64,000 nt of DNA from Beijerinckiaceae bacterium (lineage in GTDB: Bacteria; Pseudomonadota; Alphaproteobacteria; Rhizobiales; Beijerinckiaceae). The stretch is from assembly GCA_947452005.1 (NCBI GenBank), contig CANGBC010000007.1:1-64000 (forward strand), given 5' to 3'. Positions 17,958 to 27,368 of this stretch are shown here, piece after piece (the stretch's first letter is position 1; each line of letters begins with the position of its first letter). The notes under the pieces were generated by a model. It saw only the letters and a list, made by a program, of their open reading frames with translations. It was not told where the DNA came from and did no database searches. The position numbers and the translations under genes are program-made.

Positions 17958-19072
17958 GTGCGGGGCATTTCTCGGATGATGATTACATGGCCGCCGCCAT
18001 CGCCTATGCGCGTCGCGGCTTGGGTGAGACTGCGCCAAATCCGTCTGTGGGGTGCATCATTGTCAAAGACGGCGTGATTGTCGGGCGTGGCAACACGCAA
18101 AAGGGCGGGCGCCCGCATGCCGAGACGGTTGCCATTGCGGACGCAGGACAGGCTGCACGCGGCGCCACACTCTATGTGACGCTGGAGCCTTGCAGCCATC
18201 ACGGTGTGACAGGCCCATGCGCCAATGCGATTGTGCAGGCGGGCGTGTCGCGTGTTGTCTCGGCACTGGAAGATCCTGATCCGCGTGTGGCGGGGCGTGG
18301 CCACGAGATTTTGCGCGCAGCCGGCCTCGATGTGCGCGTGGGCGTGCAGGGCGCGGCCGCACGGCGCGGCAATCTTGGGCATATTTTGCGCGTGACGCAG
18401 GGCCGCCCGATGGTCACGCTGAAACTGGCGCAAACGGCCGATGGTTTTGCCGCCTCCAGCAATCCGCATGATCCGCGTCTGATGATTTCGGGGCAGGCGG
18501 CCAATAATCGCGTGCAAATCATGCGCGCTTTGCATGATGCCATCATGATTGGTGTGGGCACAGCTTTGGGCGACGATCCGTTGCTGACCGTGCGCGCACC
18601 GGGGCTCGATCATCGCGCGCCTGTGCGTGTGGTGCTCGATAGCGATTTGCGCCTGCCTGTGCGCTCGCGTCTGGTCAGCACGGCGAAAGACAAGCCTGTG
18701 CTGGTGATCGCGGGTATTGGAGCCTCAATCGACGCCATGCCCGCGTTGCAGGCTGCGGGTGCTGAAGTGATTATGGTCGCGCGCGATGGCGCAGGTCATG
18801 TTGATCTTAGCGCTGCTTTGCAAGCCTTGGGCGCTCGCGGCATCACGCGCGTGTTCAGCGAGGGCGGGCCACAGGTGGCCGCGTCCCTGATCACGGCGGG
18901 GCTTGCCGATGAAATTGTGCTCATCAAGGGCGAAAAGCCGTTTGGGGGCGCTGGCCTGCTGGCCTTGCCGGAGACTGCACGCAAGCTTTTGTCCGATCCA
19001 TCGCGCTTCTCGCACGTAAGCGAGACAATGGCAGGGGCCGATCACCTGTCGCGTTATGAAAGGGTTTTGTGA
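17954..19072 (+). CDS. ribD: Bifunctional riboflavin deaminase/reductase RibD
   Basis: Performs the deaminase and reductase steps converting the GTP cyclohydrolase II product towards 5-amino-6-ribitylaminouracil phosphate. The N-terminal deaminase domain carries PHAETVAI and [17 protein letters not shown], supplying the zinc His and Cys ligands and the catalytic Glu. The C-terminal reductase domain begins about residue 145 with [15 protein letters not shown] and ends in the [13 protein letters not shown] motif. 372 residues. It begins inside the nrdR stop and ends as TGATG with ribE, so the three are translationally coupled. No FMN riboswitch was found upstream of this run. Confidence 0.96.
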   Translation: MSAGHFSDDDYMAAAIAYARRGLGETAPNPSVGCIIVKDGVIVGRGNTQKGGRPHAETVAIADAGQAARGATLYVTLEPCSHHGVTGPCANAIVQAGVSRVVSALEDPDPRVAGRGHEILRAAGLDVRVGVQGAAARRGNLGHILRVTQGRPMVTLKLAQTADGFAASSNPHDPRLMISGQAANNRVQIMRALHDAIMIGVGTALGDDPLLTVRAPGLDHRAPVRVVLDSDLRLPVRSRLVSTAKDKPVLVIAGIGASIDAMPALQAAGAEVIMVARDGAGHVDLSAALQALGARGITRVFSEGGPQVAASLITAGLADEIVLIKGEKPFGGAGLLALPETARKLLSDPSRFSHVSETMAGADHLSRYERVL

Positions 19073-19674
19073 TGTTTACGGGTCTGGTCAGCGACGTCGG
19101 CACGATCCTGTCGATTGAACAAAAGGGCGAGCTGCGGCGCATTCGCATTGCTTGCTCCTATGACCCCAAAACGATTTTGCTGGGCGCATCCATTGCCTGC
19201 TCTGGTCCCTGCCTGACGGCGGTTGAGATCGGCACGCAGAATGGCCAGAATTATTTCGAGGTTGATGCAGCAGCTGAAACATTGGCGCGCACGACGGTCG
19301 GCAGCTGGAGCGTTGGACAGCGCATCAATCTGGAACGCTCGCTCAAAATTGGCGATGAACTTGGCGGGCATATTGTCACGGGCCATGTTGATGGCGTGGC
19401 CAAAATGGTCGAGCGGCGCGATTTCGACGGCATGGCGCATTTTGAAATGGAAGCGCCGCAAGCCATTGCGCGCTTCATCGCCGAAAAAGGCTCGGTCTGT
19501 CTCGATGGCACGTCATTGACGGTCAACAGCGTCACCGACAATCGTTTCACCATTCTGCTGATTCCGCACACGCTGGCGGTCACCACCTGGGGTGAGCGCA
19601 AGGCGGGTGATTCCCTCAATATCGAGGTGGATCTGATGGCGCGCTATGCGGCGCGCCTTGTGGAAGCGAAATAA
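19072..19674 (+). CDS. ribE: Riboflavin synthase alpha subunit
   Basis: Dismutates two 6,7-dimethyl-8-ribityllumazine molecules to riboflavin and the pyrimidine precursor. The N-terminal [12 protein letters not shown] and the internal duplication (a second lumazine-binding half beginning at about residue 100, GHIVTGHVDGVAKM) are diagnostic. 200 residues. The ATG at 19072 overlaps the ribD stop (TGATG). Named ribE here; the E. coli homologue is ribC, so gene naming differs between species. Confidence 0.95.
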   Translation: MFTGLVSDVGTILSIEQKGELRRIRIACSYDPKTILLGASIACSGPCLTAVEIGTQNGQNYFEVDAAAETLARTTVGSWSVGQRINLERSLKIGDELGGHIVTGHVDGVAKMVERRDFDGMAHFEMEAPQAIARFIAEKGSVCLDGTSLTVNSVTDNRFTILLIPHTLAVTTWGERKAGDSLNIEVDLMARYAARLVEAK

Positions 19675-19749
19675 GCATCCCAACCTTGCCCTGAGCGGGC
19701 TTCCGCGTTAGTCACATCCTCGCTGTTTCAAATCGAGGATTGTCCGCCC

Positions 19750-20235
19750 ATGGCCGAAGCGCGCCGCTCTCTTGCCCACATCGAAGGCGTGGCTGGTTCC
19801 CGCCTGCTGGTGGTGGAAGCCCGTTTCTATGATGGCATTGGCGATATGCTGCTGGCAGGCGCGCGTCGCGCCGCCGAAGTCGCCCAAGTCTCGATCGATG
19901 TTTTGACCATGCCGGGCGCTTTGGAAATTCCAGCGGCAATCGCCATCGCGCTCGACAGCGCGGCTGCGGCCGGCAAGCCTTATGATGGCGCTGTGGCTTT
20001 GGGCTGTGTCATCCGTGGCGAAACCTATCATTTTGAAATTGTCGCTGGTGAAAGTTCACGCGCCTTGATGGATATGTCGGTGTCGCGCAAATTGCCGCTC
20101 GGCAATGCCATCCTGACAGTTGAAGATGAGGACCAAGCGATTGTGCGCGCCGATCCTGCACAAGGCGACAAGGGCGGGGATGCGGTGCGCGCCGCGCTCA
20201 CGCTGATCGCCTTGAAAAAACGCGGAGCGAAATAA
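19750..20235 (+). CDS. ribH: 6,7-dimethyl-8-ribityllumazine synthase
   Basis: Condenses 5-amino-6-ribitylaminouracil with 3,4-dihydroxy-2-butanone 4-phosphate to form the lumazine used by RibE. Motifs [13 protein letters not shown] and [17 protein letters not shown] are characteristic; 161 residues. It starts 75 bp after ribE and ends as TAATG over the nusB start, so both are probably on the same transcript. No ribA/ribB gene is in the window. Confidence 0.95.
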   Translation: MAEARRSLAHIEGVAGSRLLVVEARFYDGIGDMLLAGARRAAEVAQVSIDVLTMPGALEIPAAIAIALDSAAAAGKPYDGAVALGCVIRGETYHFEIVAGESSRALMDMSVSRKLPLGNAILTVEDEDQAIVRADPAQGDKGGDAVRAALTLIALKKRGAK

Positions 20236-20696
20236 TGTCACGCGAACATCGCGCCGCCGCTCGCCTCAATGCCACGCAAGCCCTCTATCAGATGGAAGTG
20301 GCGGCCAAGGGCATCAATGAAATTCTCGCCGAGTTTGAGACCTATTGGATTGGTCGCGAGATCGAAGGTGATCAATACAAGCCGGCCGAGATCGCCTTTT
20401 TCCGCGATGTGCTGAATGGCGTTTTGAACGACCAGCATGCGATTGACCAGCTGATCGATGGCACATTGGCGCGCGGTTGGCCGCTGGCACGTGTGGAAGC
20501 GGTGATGCGTGCTGTTTTGCGGGCCGCCACTTATGAGCTGAAAAAGCGCATGGACATTCCGGCCCGCGTCGTCATTACCGAATATGTCGATGTCGCCTCA
20601 GCCTTTTTGGGCCGCGAAGAGACTGGCATGATCAACGCGGTTCTGGATAAAGTGGCGCGCGAGCTGCGGACGGAAGAATTCAGTAACGCACCCTAG
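20235..20696 (+). CDS. nusB: Transcription antitermination factor NusB
   Basis: Binds BoxA RNA with NusE (S10) to prevent premature Rho termination in rRNA operons. The 153-residue protein has the all-helical NusB pattern: REHRAAARLNATQALYQME at the N-terminus and RVVITEYVDVASAFLGREE near the C-terminus. The ribH-nusB overlap (TAATG) is a conserved arrangement. Confidence 0.94.
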   Translation: MSREHRAAARLNATQALYQMEVAAKGINEILAEFETYWIGREIEGDQYKPAEIAFFRDVLNGVLNDQHAIDQLIDGTLARGWPLARVEAVMRAVLRAATYELKKRMDIPARVVITEYVDVASAFLGREETGMINAVLDKVARELRTEEFSNAP

Positions 20697-20753
20697 TGTA
20701 AATGTCGCTCGAGCCGTTTATCATGGCAATGCCCCCAGGGGCTGGAGGACGTG

Positions 20754-20933
20754 ATGCTGTCGATCATCCTGAACAATGTCTTCACCCGTAACCGCAAAGA
20801 CATGGCTGCTGCCGAAAAGGCACGTGGCGAGGCGCGCCGCCATCAGCGCTTCAAGCCGCACAAGAGCGAGGCGGATGCGCCAGCCCAGCCGGTTGAGGCC
20901 GCTGCAGCCGAGACCAAGCCTGAAAAAAGCTAA
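20754..20933 (+). CDS. Small basic protein of unknown function
   Basis: A 59-residue open frame from the ATG at 20754, preceded by a good GGAGG. It begins with a short hydrophobic stretch, MLSIILNNVF, and continues as a charged Lys/Arg/Glu- and Ala/Pro-rich tail ending KPEKS. It lies between nusB and thiL with few spare bases on either side, which supports it as a real gene. No family is recognised. A GTG three bases upstream is the alternative start. Confidence 0.5.
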   Translation: MLSIILNNVFTRNRKDMAAAEKARGEARRHQRFKPHKSEADAPAQPVEAAAAETKPEKS

Positions 20934-20942
20934 ATCGCACAC

Positions 20943-21902
20943 ATGAACGAAGACGATCTGATCGCCCGCTATTTTGCACCGCTCGCGGGTGCAGACGGAT
21001 TGGGTCTTCTCGATGATGCCGCACGCATGGCTGTGCAGCCCGGGCATGACCTTGTGGTTACCTGCGACGCCTTGGTGGCGGGTGTTCATTTTTTTGCGGA
21101 CGATCCTGCCGATGCGATTGCCGCCAAAGCTTTGCGCGTCAATCTGTCGGATCTCGCCGCCAAAGGCGCGACACCGCGCGGCTTTGTGCTGGCCCTTGCT
21201 CTGAACACTTATGATGAAGCGTGGCTGCAAGCCTTTGCACGCGGCTTGAAAGCCGACATTGCGGCTTTCGCTTTTCCGCTGCTGGGCGGCGATACGGTGA
21301 AGACACCGGGGCCTGTGATGATCAGCGTCACTGCTTTCGGCCTCGTGCCGGAAGGGCAAATGGTGCCGCGCACCGGCGCACGTGCGGGCGATGCGCTTTA
21401 TGTCTCCGGCACGATTGGTGATGCAGCGCTGGGCCTGCTGGAGCGCCGGGGCACGATTTCGGCCGGGCAGGGCGGGGCGCATCTTGTGGCGCGCTATCTT
21501 GTGCCCGAACCGCGCAATGCCCTGAGTGATGCCCTGCGTGCCCATGCCCATGCAGCGATGGATGTGTCGGATGGTCTGATCGGCGATCTCACCAAAATGA
21601 TGCGCGTCAGCGGCGTCACGGCTGAGGTTCAGCTGGCCGATGTGCCGCTCTCGTCAGCCGCGCGCGCGGTGATCGGTGAGGATGAGGCGCTTTTTGCCAC
21701 CGCTTTGTCTGGCGGTGATGATTATGAGATTCTGGCGGCCATCGCGCCTGATCAGGCGCAGGCCTTTGAGCAAGCGGCTTTTCAGACCGGCGTTCCCGTC
21801 ACGCAGATCGGTCGCGTCATGCAAGGCCATGCGCCGCCACTTTTTCTGAGCAAGACGGGTCTGCCTGTGGCTTTTTCCAAAGGCGCCTTCAGTCATTTCT
21901 GA
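20943..21902 (+). CDS. thiL: Thiamine-monophosphate kinase
   Basis: Phosphorylates thiamine monophosphate to the active cofactor thiamine diphosphate. The AIR-synthase-type fold shows the expected aspartates, including LVVTCDALVAGVHFF, KALRVNLSDLAAKGATP, FPLLGGDTVKTPG and AMDVSDGLIGDL. 319 residues from ATG 20943, nine bases after the small upstream gene. ThiM is encoded about 2 kb further on, on the other strand; no other thiamine biosynthesis gene is in the window. Confidence 0.95.
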   Translation: MNEDDLIARYFAPLAGADGLGLLDDAARMAVQPGHDLVVTCDALVAGVHFFADDPADAIAAKALRVNLSDLAAKGATPRGFVLALALNTYDEAWLQAFARGLKADIAAFAFPLLGGDTVKTPGPVMISVTAFGLVPEGQMVPRTGARAGDALYVSGTIGDAALGLLERRGTISAGQGGAHLVARYLVPEPRNALSDALRAHAHAAMDVSDGLIGDLTKMMRVSGVTAEVQLADVPLSSAARAVIGEDEALFATALSGGDDYEILAAIAPDQAQAFEQAAFQTGVPVTQIGRVMQGHAPPLFLSKTGLPVAFSKGAFSHF

Positions 21903-21981
21903 GGCTGGTTTACAAAAGCACCGGCACAGTCAACGATAGCAACATAACAAGGCCGATACGGCCCAATAAAGGGAGAGACAC

Positions 21982-22662
21982 ATGGCCCGCGATTTCGAGG
22001 ATCATTGCTGGAAAGACATCATCACCCCCGAGCTCCTCGAAATTTATGAGCCCTATCGCCGCAAGGTTTATGTTGGCCCCAAGCCCGCCATTCTGGCGAT
22101 TGATCTCTACAACAAGGCCTATCAGGGCGGGAACCGCCCGGTGATCGAGGTCAATCGCGAGTTCTCTGGCTCGTGCGGCGAAAATGCGTGGAAGGCGATT
22201 GATCCCACCAAGCAAATGTTTGCCGCCGCGCGTGCGGCAGGTGTGCCAGTGATTTATTCGACGCGTCACGCCGATACATCGGGCGTCAATTCCACCAATC
22301 GCTCGATGCGCAAGGAGAGCGAAGATCTTTACGCCATCTTTCCGGACCTGGCACCGCATCCCGGCGAGCTGGTGATCTACAAGGAACGCGCGTCCGCTTT
22401 TTTTGGGACGCCGCTGGTCGCGCATTTGCGCCTGATGGGAATCGAGAGCCTGATCATTTGCGGCGAGAGCACATCGGGCTGCGTGCGCGCTTCAACGGTC
22501 GATGCTTATTCCTATGGCTTCCACAGCGTGCTGGTCGAGGAATGCACCTATGATCGCTCGATGCTGAGCCACAAGGTCAATCTGTTCGACCTGCATCACA
22601 AATATGCCGATGTGATGCATGCCGATGAGGTGATTGAACATCTCAACGGGATGAAGAAATAA
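21982..22662 (+). CDS. Isochorismatase-family cysteine hydrolase
   Basis: A 226-residue cytoplasmic hydrolase with the Asp-Lys-Cys triad of the isochorismatase/carbamoylsarcosine amidase superfamily: Asp in AILAIDLYNKAY, Lys in IYKERASAFFG, and Cys167 in GESTSGCVRAS. Closest in pattern to amidases acting on small N-carbamoyl or maleamate-type substrates, but the substrate cannot be fixed. AAAGGGAGAGACAC just before the ATG gives a strong ribosome-binding site. It is the first of a small block between thiL and hppA that is not part of the usual core order, and a repeat element follows its stop after two bases. Confidence 0.85.
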   Translation: MARDFEDHCWKDIITPELLEIYEPYRRKVYVGPKPAILAIDLYNKAYQGGNRPVIEVNREFSGSCGENAWKAIDPTKQMFAAARAAGVPVIYSTRHADTSGVNSTNRSMRKESEDLYAIFPDLAPHPGELVIYKERASAFFGTPLVAHLRLMGIESLIICGESTSGCVRASTVDAYSYGFHSVLVEECTYDRSMLSHKVNLFDLHHKYADVMHADEVIEHLNGMKK

Positions 22663-22664
22663 GC

Positions 22665-22749
22665 CGTCATTGCGAGCGCAAGCGAAGCAGTCCAATGTCT
22701 GGCCTTGCGCCAATGGATTGCTTCGTCGCTGCGCTCCTCGCAATGACGA
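22665..22749. repeat. Palindromic repeat element, copy 4
   Basis: Starts CGTCATTGCGAGCGCAAGCG and ends CTCCTCGCAATGACGA, with GCAGTCCAAT/ATGGATTGC as the inner pair. Placed between the ends of the convergent isochorismatase-like gene and the next minus-strand gene. Confidence 0.88.
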
Positions 22750-22752
22750 TGC

Positions 22753-23154
22753 TCATTCCTGTTCGGTGCGTACCATGGGCAGGAGCCCGAGCTTGTCGAA
22801 CAGGCTTGCGCGATGCGCATCGGCATAACGCATGGCGTTGAGATGCGCGGGGGTGGCATAGGGCAGGCGCATCATCCGGTCATAGAGTGTTTCGACCCAG
22901 TGCAATTCGCCCAATATATCGGTCGGATCCGCGCCACGCGCGATCCAGGATGACGACCAGGTCTGCAGCCAGGCATCCGGATCTTCACAATCGGTCTTGT
23001 CACCGATCAGGTTTTCATGCGCCGCGTCGCCATAGACAAGCTTGGCTGCACGCTCGAAGCGTTGCAGGCGCGTGACGGCATCCGCGATGTCGCCCTCGGG
23101 ATCAGCGCGTCCCCGCGCCCAGTCGAGACATTGGCTCAAGCTCTTTGCTGACAC
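22753..23154 (-). CDS. Hypothetical cytoplasmic protein
   Basis: A 133-residue protein without membrane segments, rich in acidic residues (for example KTDCEDPDAWLQTW and GRADPEGDIADAVTR). I choose the GTG at 23154 because GGAGG lies five bases upstream; the frame is open 39 codons further, but that part is low-complexity. It is transcribed divergently from the carboxymuconolactone-decarboxylase-like gene. I do not recognise a family. Confidence 0.55.
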   Translation of the reverse strand: MSAKSLSQCLDWARGRADPEGDIADAVTRLQRFERAAKLVYGDAAHENLIGDKTDCEDPDAWLQTWSSSWIARGADPTDILGELHWVETLYDRMMRLPYATPAHLNAMRYADAHRASLFDKLGLLPMVRTEQE

Positions 23155-23320
23155 ATTATCCTCCGTCTCATTCCCGGTGGTGTCCTGCCATTGAGGGCAC
23201 GCGCCGGACAGCGGAAAGTCTCCTGAAACCATCATGCCATCTTGCCTCGCAGGACGGAAGAGTGGAAACATGCGGTTTATGCGAAAGAGCTATAAAGCCA
23301 GCGCGAGGGGGGAATGTTCT

Positions 23321-23935
23321 ATGACCAAAGTCGATGCAGATTCAGGCGCAGTTGCAGCCGATGACCCGCATGTCAAAGTGTCACGCCTGCCAGCTCTGCC
23401 CAAGCCACTCGACCCCATTGTGGCTGCGCTGTTTGAAAACACCCGCCAGCGCGGTGGTCATATTCTGAACCTCCACAAAGTCTCAGGCCACGCGCCGAAA
23501 CTGACATCGGCCAAGCGCCCCTTCACCTATGCTTTGCGCAATGATTGCAGTGTGCCGCGTCTGTATCGTGAGATTGCGATTTGTCGCACGGCGATCAATG
23601 TCGAATGCGATTATGAGTTGCACCACCATCATCCGCTTGTGTTGCAGGCGGGCCTGACCGAGGCGCAATTTGCTGCTTTGCGCGATTGGCGCGCGCAGGC
23701 TGATCTGTTCGATGAAAAAGAAAAAGCAGTGCTCGGTTTTGTCGATGAGATGACGCTGAACAAGGGCGTTGTCTCAGATGCAAGCTTTCAGGCTTTGGCG
23801 GCCCATTTCTCGCCCCAAGAAATCATCGAGCTCGCGTATAATTCGACGTCCTATTATGCGAGCGGTCTGTTCATGAAAGCGCTCGCCATTGAGCCCGATG
23901 CGCCGCATAAAAAAGCAGCGCCGGGAAAATTTTAA
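23321..23935 (+). CDS. Carboxymuconolactone decarboxylase-family protein
   Basis: A 204-residue protein with the AhpD/CMD-like pattern REIAICRTAINVECDYELHHH, in which the family usually has a Glu, one or two Cys and a His; here there is one Cys before the HHHH stretch rather than the CxxC of peroxidase-type AhpD. This favours a decarboxylase or lyase-like or unassigned role over alkylhydroperoxidase activity. Start at the ATG at 23321 is supported by a long G-run eight bases upstream; an ATG at 23234 lies upstream in frame. It converges with thiM, three bases apart. Confidence 0.8.
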   Translation: MTKVDADSGAVAADDPHVKVSRLPALPKPLDPIVAALFENTRQRGGHILNLHKVSGHAPKLTSAKRPFTYALRNDCSVPRLYREIAICRTAINVECDYELHHHHPLVLQAGLTEAQFAALRDWRAQADLFDEKEKAVLGFVDEMTLNKGVVSDASFQALAAHFSPQEIIELAYNSTSYYASGLFMKALAIEPDAPHKKAAPGKF

Positions 23936-23938
23936 TCA

Positions 23939-24784
23939 TCAGGCGGTGCGCAGTCGCTGCGTGATGTCGTCCGTGCCAAGACGATAAAGCGCATCCATGA
24001 AAGCGACACGGAAGGAGCCTGGCGCATCGGCCTGTTGGGCTGCCATATCGCCAGCGATGGCATAAGCAGCCAGCGCGCTGACTGTGGCGTCAAACGCATC
24101 GGCGCCCGGCGTGCCCAGCATGGCGCCAATAAAGCCGGTCAGGCCACAGCCCAGTGCGGTCACACGCGTCATCAGAGGTGAGCCATTGGCGAGGCGCACG
24201 AATTGCCGACCATCGGTGACGATGTCGACAGCGCCCGTGGCCGCAACCGTACAAAGCGTATGGCGCGCGAGCCTTTGGGCCAGATCTTCAACCTCGCTGG
24301 TGGCGTGATCGGATTCAGGTCCGCGCGGCGCGCCGGTGGCTTGCGTCAATCCGGCAATGCGCGCCACAGCCATGATCTCGGAGGCATTGCCGCGGATGAC
24401 GCTGGGGCGGCGGCGCAACAGGCTGGCAATGGTGGCATCGCGGAAGGGCGTGCCGCCCGCACCCACAGGGTCGAGCACCCATGGCACGCCATGCGTGCGC
24501 GCGGCAGCAGCAGCGACATCCATCGCTTGTGCAGCGGGGGCTGACAGCGTGCCGGTGTTGATCACCAGTGCGGCCGCCTTGCGAATGAAATCCGGGCTTT
24601 CTTCGGGGGCATGGACCATGGCCGGGGCTGCGCCCAGCGCCAGCAACACATTGGCGACCAGATCCATGGAAACGAAATTGGTGATGACCTGCACAAGGGG
24701 TCGCGCCGCGCGCATGTCAGCCAACAGCTGGGCTGTGCTGCGGGCGAGGGCATCTGTGTCGGGGGCAGTGGCGGGCGCGCTCAT
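23939..24784 (-). CDS. thiM: Hydroxyethylthiazole kinase
   Basis: Salvages 5-(2-hydroxyethyl)-4-methylthiazole by phosphorylation for thiamine synthesis. Family signatures are PLVQVITNFVSMDLVANVLL, the phosphate- or metal-site region GVPWVLDPVGAGGTPFRD, IRGNASEIMAVA and VTALGCGLTGFIGAM. 281 residues from the ATG at 24784; the frame continues upstream, but those codons are not family-like. I looked for a TPP riboswitch upstream and did not find its conserved core. The neighbour thiL suggests local clustering of thiamine genes. Confidence 0.93.
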   Translation of the reverse strand: MSAPATAPDTDALARSTAQLLADMRAARPLVQVITNFVSMDLVANVLLALGAAPAMVHAPEESPDFIRKAAALVINTGTLSAPAAQAMDVAAAAARTHGVPWVLDPVGAGGTPFRDATIASLLRRRPSVIRGNASEIMAVARIAGLTQATGAPRGPESDHATSEVEDLAQRLARHTLCTVAATGAVDIVTDGRQFVRLANGSPLMTRVTALGCGLTGFIGAMLGTPGADAFDATVSALAAYAIAGDMAAQQADAPGSFRVAFMDALYRLGTDDITQRLRTA

Positions 24785-24895
24785 AAGGCCTTTTAGCCTG
24801 TTTTGATGGCAGCCAACAGGGTCATGGCAGAGGGTCATGGACGGGTGCCGCCGACCCTCTTTCCACATGTTCAGGCTGGACTATAGTGTTGGGCA

Positions 24896-25025
24896 GGTTG
24901 GCCAGCCCATTGCGGCCCGATTGAGTCGGGGCCTAGACTGGCCAACCCAAAACAAGACCCCGTGAGGGGCGAACGGGCAGGAAACCACCAGGGCCGATTT
25001 CTGGCTCCAAGAAAGGGCGGATTCA
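24896..25025 (+). promoter_or_regulatory. Structured leader upstream of hppA
   Basis: The leader folds into several helices. GGTTGGCCAG at 24896-24905 pairs perfectly with CTGGCCAACC at 24938-24947; inside it GGCCCGA pairs with TCGGGGCC (one bulged G) around TTGAG; CCCC-GTGA-GGGG at 24958-24969 is a GNRA-type hairpin; CCAG..CTGG lies further downstream. A TATAGT at 24882-24887 could be a -10. The stacked stems fit a regulatory RNA or attenuator controlling the pyrophosphatase gene, but no known riboswitch is recognised. Confidence 0.5.
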
Positions 25026-27158
25026 ATGAGTTTGATGTTGCTTATTATCGTCGGCGGGCTGCTGTCCGTTGTCTATGGTGCCTATACGATCAGAGAGCTG
25101 ATGGCTGCTGATGCGGGCAACCAGAGAATGCAGGAGATTGCACAGGCAATCGCCGAAGGTGCGCAGGCCTATCTGCGCCGCCAATATCTCACCATTTCCT
25201 ACGTCGGTGTGGCGCTCTTGCTCATCCTCGGCTTCCTGCTCGGCTGGACGGTGGCCTTCGGCTTCCTCATCGGCGCCGTGCTTTCTGGTGCAGCTGGCTT
25301 CATCGGCATGAATGTGTCGGTGCGTGCCAATGTCCGCACAGCTCAGGCAGCCTCCAAGTCACTGGCCGCTGGCCTCGATGTCGCCTTCAAGGCGGGCGCT
25401 GTCACGGGCATGCTCGTGGCGGGTCTTGCGCTATTGGGCGTGGCTGTCTATTTCGCAGTCCTCACCGGCCCTATGGGCTACAAGCCGTCAGATCGTGTTG
25501 TTGTTGATGCGCTCGTGGCTTTGGGCTTTGGCGCGTCGCTGATCTCGATTTTCGCGCGTCTGGGCGGCGGCATCTTCACCAAGGGTGCAGACGTCGGTGC
25601 TGATCTCGTCGGCAAGGTTGAAGCTGGCATTCCGGAAGATGATCCGCGCAACCCTGCCACGATTGCGGACAATGTCGGCGACAATGTCGGCGATTGCGCC
25701 GGTATGGCGGCTGACTTGTTCGAGACCTATGCGGTGACGGTTGTCGCCACCATGGTGCTCGGCTCAATCTTCTTTGCGGGCAAGGACGTGTTGCTGTCGA
25801 CGATGATGTATCCGCTGGCCATTTGCGCCAGCTGCATTCTCACCTCGATCATCGGCACCTTCTTCGTGAAGCTGGGCGCCAACAACAACATCATGGGCGC
25901 GCTCTACAAGGGCCTGTGGGCGACCACGCTGTTGTCGATCATCGGTCTTGGTGCTGCAACGAGCCTGACGGTTGGTTGGGGCAAGTTTGGTGAAGTCGCT
26001 GGCATGGCGATCACCGGTCAGAACCTGTTCATCTGCGGCCTCATCGGCCTCGTGGTGAATGGTCTCATTGTCTGGATCACCGAGTACTACACAGGCACAG
26101 GCAAGCGTCCGGTTGTGTCGATTGCGCAAGCCTCGGTCACGGGTCACGGCACCAATGTGATCCAGGGTCTGGCCATGTCGCTTGAGTCCACCGCGCTTCC
26201 CGCCATGGTGATCGTGGGTGGTATCATCTCGACCTATCAGCTCGCGGGCCTCTACGGCACGGCGATTGCGGTCACGACCATGCTCGGTCTGGCGGGCATG
26301 ATCGTCGCGCTCGATGCCTTTGGTCCGGTCACCGACAATGCCGGTGGCATTGCCGAAATGGCTGGTCTGCCGAAGGAAGTGCGTCACTCAACCGACGCGC
26401 TGGATGCGGTGGGCAACACGACCAAGGCTGTCACCAAGGGCTATGCGATTGGCTCGGCAGGTCTGGGCGCGCTCGTGCTCTTTGCTGCCTATACCAACGA
26501 TCTGCAGGCCTTCATTGCGGAAGGCCGCCCCTATTTCAAGGGCATTGGCCAGGTCTCGTTTGACCTGTCGAACCCTTATGTTGTGGCGGGTCTGATCTTC
26601 GGTGGTCTCATTCCTTACCTGTTTGGCGGCATCGCCATGACAGCGGTGGGGCGTGCGGCTGGCGCCGTCGTGGAAGAAGTGCGTCGTCAGTTCAAGGAAA
26701 TGCCGGGCATCATGGAGGGCACACAGCGCCCTGATTATGGCCGCGCGGTCGACATGCTGACGAAGTCTGCGATCAAGGAAATGATCATCCCATCGCTCCT
26801 GCCGGTTCTCGCACCGCTGGTCGCCTATTTCGGCGTGCTGGCAATCTCAGGCTCGAAGGCCAATGCTTTCGCGGCACTGGGCGCTTCGCTTCTGGGTGTG
26901 ATCGTCAATGGTCTGTTCGTGGCCATTTCGATGACGTCTGGTGGTGGCGCTTGGGACAATGCCAAGAAGAGTTTTGAGGATGGCTTCATCGACAAGGATG
27001 GCGTGAAGCATCTCAAGGGCTCGGAAGCGCATAAGGCATCTGTGACGGGCGATACCGTCGGCGACCCCTACAAGGACACAGCGGGCCCCGCTGTGAATCC
27101 TGCGATCAAGATCACCAACATCGTGGCGCTCTTGCTGCTGGCTGTGCTGGCGCATTAA
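25026..27158 (+). CDS. hppA: Membrane-bound proton-translocating pyrophosphatase
   Basis: Couples pyrophosphate hydrolysis to proton pumping across the membrane. The 710-residue protein has many hydrophobic segments and the substrate-binding motif [18 protein letters not shown] with [18 protein letters not shown]. The segment [17 protein letters not shown] has Lys at the position that marks the K+-independent H+-pumping class, so potassium is probably not needed. A strong terminator follows. The long structured leader suggests regulation at the RNA level. Confidence 0.95.
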   Translation: MSLMLLIIVGGLLSVVYGAYTIRELMAADAGNQRMQEIAQAIAEGAQAYLRRQYLTISYVGVALLLILGFLLGWTVAFGFLIGAVLSGAAGFIGMNVSVRANVRTAQAASKSLAAGLDVAFKAGAVTGMLVAGLALLGVAVYFAVLTGPMGYKPSDRVVVDALVALGFGASLISIFARLGGGIFTKGADVGADLVGKVEAGIPEDDPRNPATIADNVGDNVGDCAGMAADLFETYAVTVVATMVLGSIFFAGKDVLLSTMMYPLAICASCILTSIIGTFFVKLGANNNIMGALYKGLWATTLLSIIGLGAATSLTVGWGKFGEVAGMAITGQNLFICGLIGLVVNGLIVWITEYYTGTGKRPVVSIAQASVTGHGTNVIQGLAMSLESTALPAMVIVGGIISTYQLAGLYGTAIAVTTMLGLAGMIVALDAFGPVTDNAGGIAEMAGLPKEVRHSTDALDAVGNTTKAVTKGYAIGSAGLGALVLFAAYTNDLQAFIAEGRPYFKGIGQVSFDLSNPYVVAGLIFGGLIPYLFGGIAMTAVGRAAGAVVEEVRRQFKEMPGIMEGTQRPDYGRAVDMLTKSAIKEMIIPSLLPVLAPLVAYFGVLAISGSKANAFAALGASLLGVIVNGLFVAISMTSGGGAWDNAKKSFEDGFIDKDGVKHLKGSEAHKASVTGDTVGDPYKDTAGPAVNPAIKITNIVALLLLAVLAH

Positions 27159-27184
27159 GTTCGACTGACGAAAACCAAACAGAA

Positions 27185-27211
27185 GGGCGGGGGAAACCCC
27201 GCCCTTTTTTT
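27185..27211 (+). terminator. Strong Rho-independent terminator after hppA
   Basis: GGGCGGGG pairs with CCCCGCCC around GAAA (27185-27204) and is followed by seven T's. It begins 27 bases after the hppA stop. Confidence 0.92.
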
Positions 27212-27221
27212 GTTTGTGCCT

Positions 27222-27307
27222 CGTCATTGCGAGGAGCCGCAGGCGACGAAGCAATCCAGGGGCCGCGCGTGAGGCCCCTGGATTGCTTCGCTTCGCTCGC
27301 AATGACG
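27222..27307. repeat. Palindromic repeat element, copy 5
   Basis: Starts CGTCATTGCGAGGAGCCGCA and ends GCTTCGCTCGCAATGACG, with the inner GCAATCCAGG/CCTGGATTGC pair. Located between two terminators. Confidence 0.9.
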
Positions 27308-27314
27308 CACCAAC

Positions 27315-27345
27315 AAAAAAGCCGACCCTCGCGGATCGGCTTTTT
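27315..27345. terminator. Bidirectional terminator
   Basis: AAAAAAGCCGA at 27315-27325 pairs with TCGGCTTTTT at 27336-27345, giving an A-run on one side and a T-run on the other. It separates hppA from the minus-strand lipoprotein gene and could stop transcription from either side. Confidence 0.75.
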
Positions 27346-27368
27346 GAAACTTCGGGGAAGGGCGCCTC

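Noticed and set aside
24785-24895. TPP riboswitch before thiM
   Set aside because: The conserved TPP-riboswitch core sequences (for example GCTGAGA) are not present on the minus strand.
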